Positions 1 to 7,328 are shown, numbered from the stretch's first letter. The stretch is 11,305 nucleotides of DNA from JACCXJ01 sp052387115 (GCA_052387115.1 JBQTJM010000222.1:1-11305); one strand, 5' to 3'. Translations and numbers: made by a program. The notes: generated by a model not told the origin, from the sequence alone.

Positions 1-2
1 CC

Positions 3-2264
3 GGCGCAGGCGTACTGGGCGATACTAGCTATGCGATGAACGTCTCGCACCTGGGCAGCGCAGTCCTGATCCTGGGGACCATGTCGATCCTGGTCCTGGG
101 CCTGGCTCTGGTCATCGTCTCGGGCAATAAATGCCGCGAAGCCTTGTTGCGCCGTTATGATCTTATCCTGAATAGTGGGCTCGATTGCATCATTACCTTG
201 GATCACGAGGGCCGCGTCGTCGAGTTTAATCCCGCCGCCGAGAAGACCTTTGGCTACCCAAAGGCCAATGTCCTCGGCAAGAATCTGGCGGAGCTCATCA
301 TCCCGCCCGCGCTGCGCGAGGCGCACCGATGCTGCGGCATCACCCATTGTGTGGAGACGGGCGAGGAGGGGGTGCTCGGTCGGCGCGTCGAGATCACGGC
401 GCTGCGTGCCGATGGGACGGAGTTTCCGGGGGAGCTTGCGGTGACCCGCATCCTCCTCGATGGTCTCCCGCTCTTTAGCGCCCATCTGCGAGACATCACC
501 GATCGGCGGGCCGCGGAGAATTCCTTACGAGAAGCGCGCGGCCGGCTGGACCACATCTTGGCGTACAGTCCCTCAATCATCTACAGTACCGGGGCTACCG
601 CGGATCATCGGTGCACCTTCGTTAGCCGAAACCTCCTGGAGACTGTGGGCTATGCGCCTGAAGAAATGATAGCCGATCCCGAGTTTTGGCTCGCGCGTCT
701 CCACCCCGAGGACCGCGCTCCGGTGCTAGCCCATTTCCCGCCGGAAGGGGTGCCTGAAAGCGGTGTGATCGAGTACCGATTCCGGCATGCCGATGGCCAC
801 TACCGCTGGTTCCATGATAGCTATCGCTTGGTGAGAGACGAGGCCGGGCACCCGGCCGAGATCGTCGGCTCGTGGACGGACATTACGGCGCGCAAGGCGG
901 CCGAGGAAACGGCGCGCTCGCGTGAGGAGAAGATCCGGCACTTCGCCTACCACGCCTACCACGACGCGTTGACCGATCTCCCCAACCGCTCACTGCTCCT
1001 GGACCGGCTGAGCCAGGCCCTCGCCCAGGCCGAGCGGGACCGCACCCAGGTCGCGGTGCTCTTCACGGACCTCGACCGCTTCAAGATCGTCAACGACACG
1101 CTGGGCCACCCGGCAGGCGATGAGCTGCTGCGCCAGGTGGCCCTACGCTTGCGCTCGGCGCTGCGCGAGGGCGACACGATTGCTCGCCTGGGCGGGGACG
1201 AGTTCGTCATCCTCCTGCCGCGCATCTCCGTGGCGCGCGATGTCGCCCGGGTCGCGGCCAAGGCCCTCGGCATGCTGACCGCACCCTTCACGGTGTTGGG
1301 GCACGAGCTGCACATATCGACTACGATCGGGGTGAGCCTGTTTCCCAAGGACGGCGCCGATCCCGAGACCTTGCTAAAGCACGCCGATACCGCCCTCTAC
1401 CAGGCCAAAGATCGGGGCCGCAATCAGTACCAGTTCTTCGATGCGGGCATGAATGCGCACGCCCAGGAACGCCTGTTACTAGAAAACGGATTGCGGCGCG
1501 CGCTCGAGCGGGGGGAATTCGTGCTGCACTATCAGCCACAGATCGACCTTCAAACGGACGCGGTTACCGGCGTTGAGGCACTTATCCGCTGGCACCCCGA
1601 GCAGAGGTTGGTGCTGCCGGGTGAGTTTATCCCGATTGCCGAAGAGACCGGGCTCATCACCGAGATTGGCGAATGGGTCCTGCGCACCGCTTGCCGGCAA
1701 GCGGGGGAATGGGAGGCGGCGGGTCTGCCACCGGTGCGGATGGCGGTAAACCTCTCGATCCGCCAGCTCCGGCGGCGGGGTTTCCCGGCGCGGGTTCGGG
1801 CGATCCTGCGAGAGACCGGGTTGGCGCCGCAACGCCTCGAGCTCGAGATCACCGAATCGAGCCTGATGGTCGATCCCGAGCAGATCATCAAGACATTGCA
1901 CGAGTTGCGCGGTATGGGTATTCAGCTCGCGATGGATGACCTCGGCACCGGATATTCGAGCCTCGCCTACCTCAAGCGCCTGCCGCTCGACCGGATCAAG
2001 ATCGACCGATCCTTCGTGCGCGACATCCCCGAGGATCCCGACGACGTGGCGATCGTGCAGGCGATCCTGGCGATGGCGAGGCAGCTCAAAATCCGCGTGG
2101 TGGCGGAAGGCGTGGAGACGCCCGCGCAGGCCCGGTTCCTCCGAGATCACGGCTGCGAGGAAGCGCAAGGCTACGCCTTCAGCCGGCCGCTCCCGGCCGA
2201 GGCCTGCGCCGACTTCCTGGCAAAGACGCCGCTGTACGCGGTAGCAAGCGTGAAGCTAAATTAA
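3..2264 (+). CDS. PAS-PAS-GGDEF-EAL cyclic-di-GMP signalling protein, 5'-partial
   Basis: Bifunctional-type enzyme that would make and degrade the second messenger cyclic di-GMP at the membrane. The first Met in the window is at 36, but the frame stays open to the left edge with membrane-like residues (GAGVLGDTSYA) before it, so the gene very likely starts outside. Residues below are numbered from the Met at 36. A hydrophobic helix lies at about 8-30. Two PAS folds follow (about 40-155 and 165-290), each ending in a D-I-T-x-R/D-R/K hinge. The GGDEF domain has an intact GGDEF (386-390) and an RxxD inhibitory site (REGD) exactly five residues before it. The EAL domain has EALIRW (514), ELEITES, DDLGTGYSS (634) and EGVE (691), so both halves look catalytically competent. 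The truncated N-terminus resembles the last membrane segment of MHYT sensor domains, but this is inference. It converges on the thioredoxin-like gene and is probably a separate transcription unit. Confidence 0.93.
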   Translation, partial: GAGVLGDTSYAMNVSHLGSAVLILGTMSILVLGLALVIVSGNKCREALLRRYDLILNSGLDCIITLDHEGRVVEFNPAAEKTFGYPKANVLGKNLAELIIPPALREAHRCCGITHCVETGEEGVLGRRVEITALRADGTEFPGELAVTRILLDGLPLFSAHLRDITDRRAAENSLREARGRLDHILAYSPSIIYSTGATADHRCTFVSRNLLETVGYAPEEMIADPEFWLARLHPEDRAPVLAHFPPEGVPESGVIEYRFRHADGHYRWFHDSYRLVRDEAGHPAEIVGSWTDITARKAAEETARSREEKIRHFAYHAYHDALTDLPNRSLLLDRLSQALAQAERDRTQVAVLFTDLDRFKIVNDTLGHPAGDELLRQVALRLRSALREGDTIARLGGDEFVILLPRISVARDVARVAAKALGMLTAPFTVLGHELHISTTIGVSLFPKDGADPETLLKHADTALYQAKDRGRNQYQFFDAGMNAHAQERLLLENGLRRALERGEFVLHYQPQIDLQTDAVTGVEALIRWHPEQRLVLPGEFIPIAEETGLITEIGEWVLRTACRQAGEWEAAGLPPVRMAVNLSIRQLRRRGFPARVRAILRETGLAPQRLELEITESSLMVDPEQIIKTLHELRGMGIQLAMDDLGTGYSSLAYLKRLPLDRIKIDRSFVRDIPEDPDDVAIVQAILAMARQLKIRVVAEGVETPAQARFLRDHGCEEAQGYAFSRPLPAEACADFLAKTPLYAVASVKLN

Positions 2265-2303
2265 ACGCACACGCTACGCCCGGCGCCACCGTGTCCGGCA
2301 GAA

Positions 2304-2318
2304 AGCGGGAATACCGCT
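2304..2318. terminator. Weak hairpin between convergent genes
   Basis: A 5-bp perfect stem (AGCGG / CCGCT) with a 5-nt loop lies in the 66-bp gap between two convergent genes. There is no T-tract on either side, so if it helps end transcription it is not a classical intrinsic terminator. Nothing else is visible in this gap. Confidence 0.25.
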
Positions 2319-2330
2319 CAATGTAGGGGC

Positions 2331-3188
2331 TCAGTAGAGCAGCGCGGAAAGCAACGCCCGGTAGCGCTTGACGACGGGCCCCTCCCCGCCCATGAGCGCG
2401 AAGACCTCGAGCACGGCTTTGCGAGCCGCATCGTCTCCATAAGCCCGGTCGCGCCGCACGACTTCCAGGAGCTGTTCCAGGGCGTCCTCGAAAGAATGCT
2501 CCGTGATCAAGCGCGCGGCCAAGCGAAACCGCGCCTCGCAGTCGCCGGGGTCCGCGGCGATGGCCTGGCGCAGCCGTTCTTCGGGCGGTGCCTGGGCCGC
2601 GAGCCGGCCATAATGGATCCGGGCCCGCAGGTTCGCGATGTCCTCGTCCAGGGCGCGTCGGGCCGGAAGCCCAGCGAGGATCTGGTCGGCCTCGTCGTAG
2701 CGTCCGGTCTCGATCAGGAAACCCGCAAGGTCCGGCGCCAGCCGGTCGTTGTCGGGATCGGCGGCCAGGGCGTCGCGCAGCAGGGCCTCGGCGTGCTTGG
2801 CGTCCCCGCGCGCCAGGGCCGCCGCCGCGGCGGCGCGCACCTGATCCGAGGGGCGATCGAGATGCCGTTCCAGCAGGGCGCGGATCACACTCTCCGGTTG
2901 CGCGCCCAGGAACTCCTCGACGACCGCGCCGTCACGATAGAGCTGGACCAGGGGGATGCTCTGGACTCGATAGGTCCTGGCCAGATCCGGGTTTTCATCG
3001 ATGTTGACGGCGACGAGCTCCGTCCGGCCCGCGTAGTCCGCGGCGATCCTGCCCAAGATCGGGGTGAGCATGCGACACGGGGCACACCACGGCGCCCAGA
3101 AATCCACCATGACCGGCAGCTCACGCGAGCGCTCGATGACGCGCGCTGAAAAGTCCGCCTCGTCGACCTCGCCGATGGGTTCCGACAT
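2331..3188 (-). CDS. cnoX: Thioredoxin-TPR co-chaperone (CnoX/YbbN family)
   Basis: A 285-residue protein with an N-terminal thioredoxin fold (about 5-110) and a C-terminal TPR-like helical half (about 115-285), the layout of the chaperedoxin CnoX (YbbN), which binds unfolding proteins and hands them to chaperones. The redox motif is a complete W-C-A-P-C (C35, C38), and the cis-proline loop is S-I-P (P79). E. coli CnoX lacks the first Cys of this motif, so this version should be redox-active, like some other proteobacterial members. I chose the ATG at 3188, not the longer frame upstream, because a GGGGAGG Shine-Dalgarno lies 3 nt before it, the family begins here, and the extra residues have no recognisable content. 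It is divergent from dapF across a 133-bp gap. A single-domain thioredoxin is excluded by length. Cytoplasmic, no signal peptide. Confidence 0.88.
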   Translation of the reverse strand: MSEPIGEVDEADFSARVIERSRELPVMVDFWAPWCAPCRMLTPILGRIAADYAGRTELVAVNIDENPDLARTYRVQSIPLVQLYRDGAVVEEFLGAQPESVIRALLERHLDRPSDQVRAAAAAALARGDAKHAEALLRDALAADPDNDRLAPDLAGFLIETGRYDEADQILAGLPARRALDEDIANLRARIHYGRLAAQAPPEERLRQAIAADPGDCEARFRLAARLITEHSFEDALEQLLEVVRRDRAYGDDAARKAVLEVFALMGGEGPVVKRYRALLSALLY

Positions 3189-3221
3189 ACGCCTCCCCGA
3201 TGGCCACCGAATGACCGGACT

Positions 3222-3227
3222 ATTGTA
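3222..3227 (-). promoter_or_regulatory. Candidate -10 element (TACAAT) for the thioredoxin-TPR gene
   Basis: On the minus strand TACAAT lies 34 nt before the start at 3188, a good match to TATAAT. No convincing -35 hexamer stands 16-18 nt upstream, so the call rests on the -10 match and on position in the divergent gap. Confidence 0.35.
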
Positions 3228-3321
3228 ACCTTCGATCCGGCCGCGGGGCTCGAATCCGTAGCGGGTCGTCGACGGGAACCGGCCGCTCGCATTTTCGCGA
3301 TGATCGGGTACGCTAGCGGGC

Positions 3322-4152
3322 ATGCAGGTCGCGTTCACCAAGATGCACGGCCTCGGCAACGACTTCGTGTTGCTGGATGGTTTGGCCGGTGCCATCGACA
3401 TCGACGCGGCAAAGGTGCGCCGGCTGGCCGACCGGCGGCTCGGCGTCGGCTGCGATCAGGTCCTCTTGCTCGAGCCCGCGCAAGGTGACGGCGTCGCGGC
3501 CCGCTATCGGGTCTTCAATGCCGACGGCGGCGAGGTCGGACACTGCGGCAACGGCGCGCGCTGCGTGGCCCGCTACCTCAAGGATCGCGGGCACGCCCGG
3601 CACGACGCCATCGTCATCGAGGCCCTCGCGGGGCTCATCCGCTTGGATTGCCGGGAGGACGGATCGGTGCGGGTGGACATGGGTCCCCCGCGCCTCATGC
3701 CCGGTGAGGTCCCGATATGCGCGTCGGCTCCGGCCGAGCTCTACGAGGTCCCGCTCGGGACCGGCAAGGTGCGGGTCGCCGCCCTGTCGCTCGGCAACCC
3801 GCACGCGGTTCTCCGGGTAGACGCGGTCGCCGCCGCGCCGGTCGCGGAGCTCGGGGCCGTCATCGCCACCCATGCGCTCTTCCCCCAGGGGGCCAACGTG
3901 GGTTTCATGGAGGTGCTGGATGCCGGGCATATCCGTCTGCGGGTGTTCGAGCGCGGGGTGGGCGAGACCCCGGCATGCGGGACCGGCGCGTGCGCCGCGG
4001 TGGTGGCCGGCCGGCGCCAGGGGTTCCTGGGGCCGGTGGTGGATGTGGCCCTTCCCGGCGGCCATCTGTCCATCGAGTGGGCGGGCCAAGGCCAGCCCGT
4101 CTACATGAGCGGGCCCGCCACGCATTCCTTCGAGGGGCGCATCGAGCTGTGA
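3322..4152 (+). CDS. dapF: Diaminopimelate epimerase
   Basis: Converts LL-diaminopimelate to the meso form, the step that feeds lysine synthesis and peptidoglycan cross-linking. It is a cofactor-independent two-cysteine racemase in the cytoplasm. The 276-residue length is the family norm. The N-terminus F-T-K-M-H-G-L-G-N-D-F is the diagnostic opening. The two catalytic cysteines are visible: C75 in G-H-C-G-N-G-A-R-C and C219 in P-A-C-G-T-G-A-C-A. The conserved G-N-P-H (substrate pocket) and F-E-R-G-V-G-E-T segments are present. The ATG start is fixed by the conserved N-terminus; the Shine-Dalgarno is weak (AGCGGG). It heads the operon dapF - DUF484 - xerC, and its stop overlaps the next start by 4 nt. 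No sign of damage. Confidence 0.97.
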   Translation: MQVAFTKMHGLGNDFVLLDGLAGAIDIDAAKVRRLADRRLGVGCDQVLLLEPAQGDGVAARYRVFNADGGEVGHCGNGARCVARYLKDRGHARHDAIVIEALAGLIRLDCREDGSVRVDMGPPRLMPGEVPICASAPAELYEVPLGTGKVRVAALSLGNPHAVLRVDAVAAAPVAELGAVIATHALFPQGANVGFMEVLDAGHIRLRVFERGVGETPACGTGACAAVVAGRRQGFLGPVVDVALPGGHLSIEWAGQGQPVYMSGPATHSFEGRIEL

Positions 4153-4871
4153 ACGATCGCGACCTCCCGCTGCCCTTGAACGACCCCCTGCCCACCGAGC
4201 CTCAGGTAGCCAGTTTCCTTCGCGAGCACCCGGAGTTCCTGATCCGGCACCCGGCCTTGCTGGCCGAGATGAGGGTCCCGCACCAGGCCGGTGGCAGCGT
4301 GTCGCTCATCGAGCGCCAGGTGGAGGTCTTACGCGAGCAGCAGCGTTTTCTCGACCAAGGGTATCGCGAGCTGATCCAGATCGCCCGTGACAACGAAGAC
4401 CTCAAGGGCCGCCTGCATCGTTTGACCTTGAGGCTACTGCGCGTCAGGGGCTTGAAGGCGTTCCTCGCAGCACTACAAGAGGGCCTCGCCGACGAGGGCC
4501 GGGCCGAGATCAGCGGGCTCCTGGTGTTCGCGCAGCCCACGCCGGAGCCCGGGGAGGCGATCCGGTCATTCGTGGGTGAGGAAGGCCCCGAGCGCGCGGC
4601 GTTCATCGATCTCCTCCGCGCCGGACAGCCGGTGTGCGGCACGCCGGAAGCGGCGCAAGGGGCGGCCTTGTTCGGTGCAGAGGCCCGGGAGGTGCGCTCT
4701 GCGGCCCTGGTGCCGCTCGGCTGCCGCCATTGGACGGGGGTGCTCGGGGCCGGCAGCCGCGATCCGGACCGCTATCCGGAGGGCCTCGGGGTCGCGTTCC
4801 TGGCGCAGCTCGGCGAGGTGACGAGCGCCATCCTGGACCCCTACCTGCCAGGCCCGCCCGCGACCCGGTAA
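4149..4871 (+). CDS. DUF484 family protein
   Basis: A 240-residue cytoplasmic protein of unknown biochemical role, belonging to DUF484, the family of E. coli YigA. The start is a GTG at 4149 that overlaps the dapF stop codon (GTGA), implying translational coupling. The in-frame reading upstream is a shadow of dapF. The N-terminus carries the family signature around P-x-x-x-x-V-A-x-F-L-R-E-H-P-E-F-L, followed by a helical stretch with V-S-L-I-E-R-Q-V-E-x-L-R (about 55-66) and then a GAF-like C-terminal half (about 110-235). Genes of this family sit between dapF and xerC in many gammaproteobacteria, as here; the reason for the linkage is not established. The stop codon lies in the loop of a strong hairpin just before xerC. 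Confidence 0.9.
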   Translation: MNDRDLPLPLNDPLPTEPQVASFLREHPEFLIRHPALLAEMRVPHQAGGSVSLIERQVEVLREQQRFLDQGYRELIQIARDNEDLKGRLHRLTLRLLRVRGLKAFLAALQEGLADEGRAEISGLLVFAQPTPEPGEAIRSFVGEEGPERAAFIDLLRAGQPVCGTPEAAQGAALFGAEAREVRSAALVPLGCRHWTGVLGAGSRDPDRYPEGLGVAFLAQLGEVTSAILDPYLPGPPATR

Positions 4872-4879
4872 CCGGGTCG
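4861..4879 (+). promoter_or_regulatory. Perfect hairpin holding the DUF484 stop codon, directly before xerC
   Basis: CGACCCGG (4861-4868) and CCGGGTCG (4872-4879) form a perfect 8-bp GC-rich stem with a 3-nt loop that is exactly the TAA stop codon. The xerC ATG follows 4 nt later, so the stem covers the place where a Shine-Dalgarno would be, and no good one is visible elsewhere. A ribosome ending on DUF484 would have to open the stem, which suggests coupling of xerC translation to DUF484. There is no T-tract, so it is not an ordinary terminator. Confidence 0.55.
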
Positions 4880-4883
4880 TGCC

Positions 4884-5825
4884 ATGAAGGACGACATCGC
4901 ACGCTTCCTCGGCGGGATCGCCCAGCGCTCCCCGCATACCGTCTCGGCCTATCGCCGCGACCTCTTGGCACTCGCGCGCCATGCCGCGGAGGCCGGGTGG
5001 TGTGACTGGGCGGAGATCGATGTTGGGCACCTCTCGGGGTTCATCGCGGCCTGCCACCGCCGCGGGCTCGGCGGCCGCAGCCTGCAGCGCCGCCTGTCGG
5101 CGATCCGCACCTTTTATCGCCATCTCGAGCGCGAGGGCCGGGTGAGCAGGAACCCGGCACAGGGCCTGCGCGCACCCAAGGCCAAGAAGCGGCTCCCGGA
5201 GGTCCTGGACGTGGACCAATCGGCACGCCTCATGGCCATCCCGGGGACCGATCCCCTGGTCATCCGCGACCGCGCCCTCCTGGAGCTCATCTACTCCTCG
5301 GGACTGCGGGTCTCGGAGGCCGTAGGGCTCGACCTCGCCGACCTCGACCTGGTCGAGCGCGAGGTGCGGGTGACCGGCAAGGGCAACAAGCGACGCATCG
5401 TCCCGGTGGGACGCTATGCCGTCGAAACGATGCGGTCCTGGCTCCCGGTGCGTGCACAGTGCACTCGCCCGGACGAACGCGCGGTCTTCGTCGGCCGGCG
5501 CGGCGAGCGGCTCTCGGTGCGCGCGGTGCAGAAGCGCATGTACGAATGGGGGATCCGCCAGGGACTGGACCAGCGCGTCCATCCCCATATGCTCCGGCAT
5601 TCGTTCGCGAGCCATCTCCTCGAGTCCTCGGGCGATCTGCGCGCCGTCCAGGAGCTTCTGGGCCACGCCGACATCGCCACCACCCAGGTCTACACCCACC
5701 TCGACTTCCAGCACCTGGCCAAGGTCTACGACGCCACCCACCCGAGGGCCGGCCGAATGCGCGGCCCGAGCGAAGCGAAGCCCGCCCCCGAGCGCCCGCG
5801 CCGTCCCCCGACGGATCGCGCGTAG
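4884..5825 (+). CDS. xerC: Tyrosine recombinase XerC
   Basis: Site-specific recombinase that acts with XerD at dif to resolve chromosome dimers at division. The 313 residues include an N-terminal SAM-like core-binding domain (about 1-90) and the C-terminal catalytic domain. The catalytic set is complete: R142 (S-S-G-L-R-V-S-E), K166 (T-G-K-G-N-K-R), H235-x-x-R238 (H-M-L-R-H-S-F), H261 (L-G-H-A-D-I) and the nucleophile Y270 (T-Q-V-Y-T-H). The position after DUF484 distinguishes it from XerD. The C-terminus runs about 20 residues past the usual end as a Pro/Arg/Glu-rich tail of doubtful function. Its start has no clear Shine-Dalgarno and lies just behind a stable hairpin, so it probably depends on coupling. 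The 3' half recurs as a broken copy at 8888-9358. The usual next gene (for example the HAD-type yigB) is absent. Confidence 0.95.
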   Translation: MKDDIARFLGGIAQRSPHTVSAYRRDLLALARHAAEAGWCDWAEIDVGHLSGFIAACHRRGLGGRSLQRRLSAIRTFYRHLEREGRVSRNPAQGLRAPKAKKRLPEVLDVDQSARLMAIPGTDPLVIRDRALLELIYSSGLRVSEAVGLDLADLDLVEREVRVTGKGNKRRIVPVGRYAVETMRSWLPVRAQCTRPDERAVFVGRRGERLSVRAVQKRMYEWGIRQGLDQRVHPHMLRHSFASHLLESSGDLRAVQELLGHADIATTQVYTHLDFQHLAKVYDATHPRAGRMRGPSEAKPAPERPRRPPTDRA

Positions 5826-5876
5826 CGCGTCCGCGCCCGCCCGCCTCGTCTCCGATCGCAACCCAGAAAGCCTTGG
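5475..5876 (+). repeat. Direct repeat, left copy (xerC 3' end plus downstream flank)
   Basis: The last 350 nt of xerC and about 50 nt beyond its stop recur in the same orientation at 8948-9358, nearly identical across the coding part and looser after the stop. A second, separated block, 5171-5230, recurs at 8888-8947. The two copies bracket the accessory island. Confidence 0.85.
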
Positions 5877-6071
5877 CGGACCTCCGAGCGGGAAGAAAAA
5901 GGCCATGACCGACACGCCGCGCCGACCACCAGCCGCCCAAGGCGGTCCCCAGCGCCCTACAATCCCCAAGGTGCATCGTCCTCGATCCAGCGGTTCAGTT
6001 CAACAGCTGTTATCTGCCATGGTGCCGCACGGCGGATAAGGTACTATTCGTTGGGCCGACCAGGAAGGCCA
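5826..6071. other. Intergenic stretch between xerC and the TIR fragment
   Basis: The 246 bp after xerC carry no convincing gene. The first ~50 nt belong to the repeated xerC flank. A 44-codon reading frame from the ATG at 5905 is Pro/Arg-rich and I see no reason to call it a gene. TACAAT at 5958-5963 could be a -10 of a lost downstream gene, without a clear -35. An imperfect inverted repeat (5998-6056) closes the stretch, immediately before the TIR start. The switch from core to accessory DNA probably falls between about 5876 and 6050. Confidence 0.4.
5998..6056 (+). repeat. Imperfect inverted repeat with attC-like ends
   Basis: The 59-nt segment opens with GTTCAAC (fits RYYYAAC) and closes with GTTGGGC (fits GTTRRRY), the end patterns of integron attC sites. 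Inside are near-complementary arms TTATCTGCC (6010-6018) and GGCGGATAA (6031-6039), 8 of 9 paired, around a 12-nt loop. The TIR start follows 15 nt later, as a cassette gene would. Against it: the spacers are unequal, the end motifs are degenerate, no integrase is in the window and no second convincing site is found. AACAGCTGTT (6002-6011) is also a perfect palindrome, so an operator is an alternative. Confidence 0.25.
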
Positions 6072-6308
6072 ATGACTGAGCCGATTGGGAAAGTGTTCGT
6101 GTCCCACTCAAGCGTGGACAAACCGTTCGTCGATCGGCTCGTCGCCGACTTGGCGGCCAGGGAAATCCCGGTGTGGTATGACAAGCTGGATATGAGAGTT
6201 GGTGACAGCGTGACCGGCAGTATCAACGAAGGTCTCGCTAGGGCCAAGTACTTCCTCATCGTCTTCTTAGTAGCGGTCGGCTCGGTAGCTGTCGGCCTGA
6301 TAACATAG
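6072..6308 (+). pseudogene. TIR-domain protein, truncated
   Basis: The first ~63 residues are the N-terminal half of a bacterial TIR domain (TIR_2 type): K-V-F-V-S-H-S-S-V-D-K-P-F, then a helix, I-P-V-W-Y-D, a V-G-D-S loop and A-K-Y-F-L-I-V. The region that should follow (serine loop, S-x-W and the catalytic glutamate of NAD-cleaving TIR enzymes) is missing. In its place is a hydrophobic tail of about 14 residues and a stop, so the break lies near 6262. None of the other frames restores the domain. I chose the ATG at 6072 because AGGAAGG (6062-6068) precedes it. Complete relatives act in immunity against phage, as NADases or signal producers coupled to other domains. This fragment should be inactive as an enzyme. 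Codon use is less GC-biased than in the core genes, suggesting transfer. Confidence 0.75.
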
Positions 6309-6326
6309 TTCCATTCGCCATGAACG

Positions 6327-7328
6327 TTGCAACCTTTATTCATTTACGCCGCCTTAGAATCCGAAACGATGGAGGTCACGGAACTTCTGGCGATTGATGG
6401 ATTCCACGTCACACGCAACATCGAACTTGGCGAGTGCGAATTGGTTACGTGGAATCATGTCGAAATGACCGACACCAAGTACCAACTCGCAGCACGGGGT
6501 TTGTTCGGCGGCAAAACCCCTACCGCAGCCATCATACGACGACATCAGATCCGGCGGGTACATGCTCGTCCATGGGATACCCTAGGTCCCAATGTTCCAC
6601 TGCCACTCGAACCAGTCCTCGATGTCCTTCGTTGTGTAACGGCGGTAGCTGGCGCGGGATTTCGCTTGCTTCACTATTGGCTTGAACCCGAAGAATGGGC
6701 GCCGTGGGCGGTAAACCCTTTACACTTTGGAGTCGACTCCAGCGCTAATCCTTGGACCACTCAACTGAGTGAAGCAGTGGTGCCGCAACTTCGCGATAGC
6801 GTGTCACATCTTCGAATCTTGGATGAAAGCAGTCGATTGCGGCTTCGGGTGCCACTAGATCGGTTGAATCGATCCTACTGCGCTGCCATGCGTAGCGTTG
6901 ACAAAGCAATCGAGCTTGGAATAGCACTTGAGTCGCTATACGCGCCCGCCAAGGTCTCTGACGGCATTGCTTTCGCCATCCGCACACGCGCGGCAAGGTT
7001 CCTCGGCGGCGCACTCGAGGTGCGCCGCGGGACAGTTACAACACTTCGGGACGTGTACGACTTGCGGTCCCGTGCAGTGCATGCCGGTCGTTTCGACGCC
7101 GAAGGAGCGCCCAAGAAGTGGCGGGATGATGTCCGTGTACGCAAAGTGCTTGAGGAAGGGCAACGTCTCGTTGGCCGATCATTGGTCAAAGTCATTCTAG
7201 AGGGTGAACCGAACTGGGAAGAACTCGACATTGGGCCTGTTGAGCCAACTTCAGTTACCGCCGCCGGCGCCCAACCAATCATTCCTTGGGCTGAGGTGCA
7301 GGCGCGTCTTCGGCAGCGATTGCCTTGA
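6327..7328 (+). CDS. HEPN (Apea-like) domain protein with an antitoxin-like C-terminal tail
   Basis: About 333 residues. The C-terminal half shows an Apea-type HEPN helical domain (about 195-300): I-E-L-G-I-A-L-E-S-L-Y, I-R-T-R-A-A-R-F-L-G, then D-V-Y-D-L-R-S-R-A-V-H-A-G, where R247-x4-H252 is the HEPN Rx4-6H motif used by RNA-cleaving members. The N-terminal ~190 residues are not recognised beyond resembling the variable region before HEPN in such proteins. The start is uncertain: TTG at 6327 is the first codon after an in-frame stop, ATG at 6369 is the more ordinary choice, and neither has a clear Shine-Dalgarno, so the 5' end may have been replaced. The normal HEPN ending seems to be at P-N-W-E-E-L-D-I-G. 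The last ~28 residues end in I-P-W-A-E-V-Q-A-R-L-R-Q-R-L, which resembles the tail of PF09720 addiction-module antitoxins. It overlaps the ParE-like gene by 4 nt. Related ApeA proteins are anti-phage; the role here is not known. Confidence 0.7.
   Translation: MQPLFIYAALESETMEVTELLAIDGFHVTRNIELGECELVTWNHVEMTDTKYQLAARGLFGGKTPTAAIIRRHQIRRVHARPWDTLGPNVPLPLEPVLDVLRCVTAVAGAGFRLLHYWLEPEEWAPWAVNPLHFGVDSSANPWTTQLSEAVVPQLRDSVSHLRILDESSRLRLRVPLDRLNRSYCAAMRSVDKAIELGIALESLYAPAKVSDGIAFAIRTRAARFLGGALEVRRGTVTTLRDVYDLRSRAVHAGRFDAEGAPKKWRDDVRVRKVLEEGQRLVGRSLVKVILEGEPNWEELDIGPVEPTSVTAAGAQPIIPWAEVQARLRQRLP

Noticed and set aside
3189..3401. N-terminal extension of the thioredoxin-TPR protein up to 3401
   Set aside because: It crosses the dapF start and lacks domain content, whereas 3188 has a strong Shine-Dalgarno.
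3313..4125. 270-codon minus-strand frame opposite dapF
   Set aside because: dapF is certain on the other strand with both catalytic cysteines; this frame mirrors its codon bias.
4566..5969. 467-codon minus-strand reading frame opposite xerC
   Set aside because: It is a GC-driven shadow of xerC and DUF484, low in complexity and without recognisable domains.
7269..7291. GCCCAA / TTGGGC inverted repeat near the end of the HEPN gene as a second attC site
   Set aside because: The first arm fits RYYYAAC, but no GTTRRRY partner follows at a suitable distance; 6-bp arms can arise by chance.
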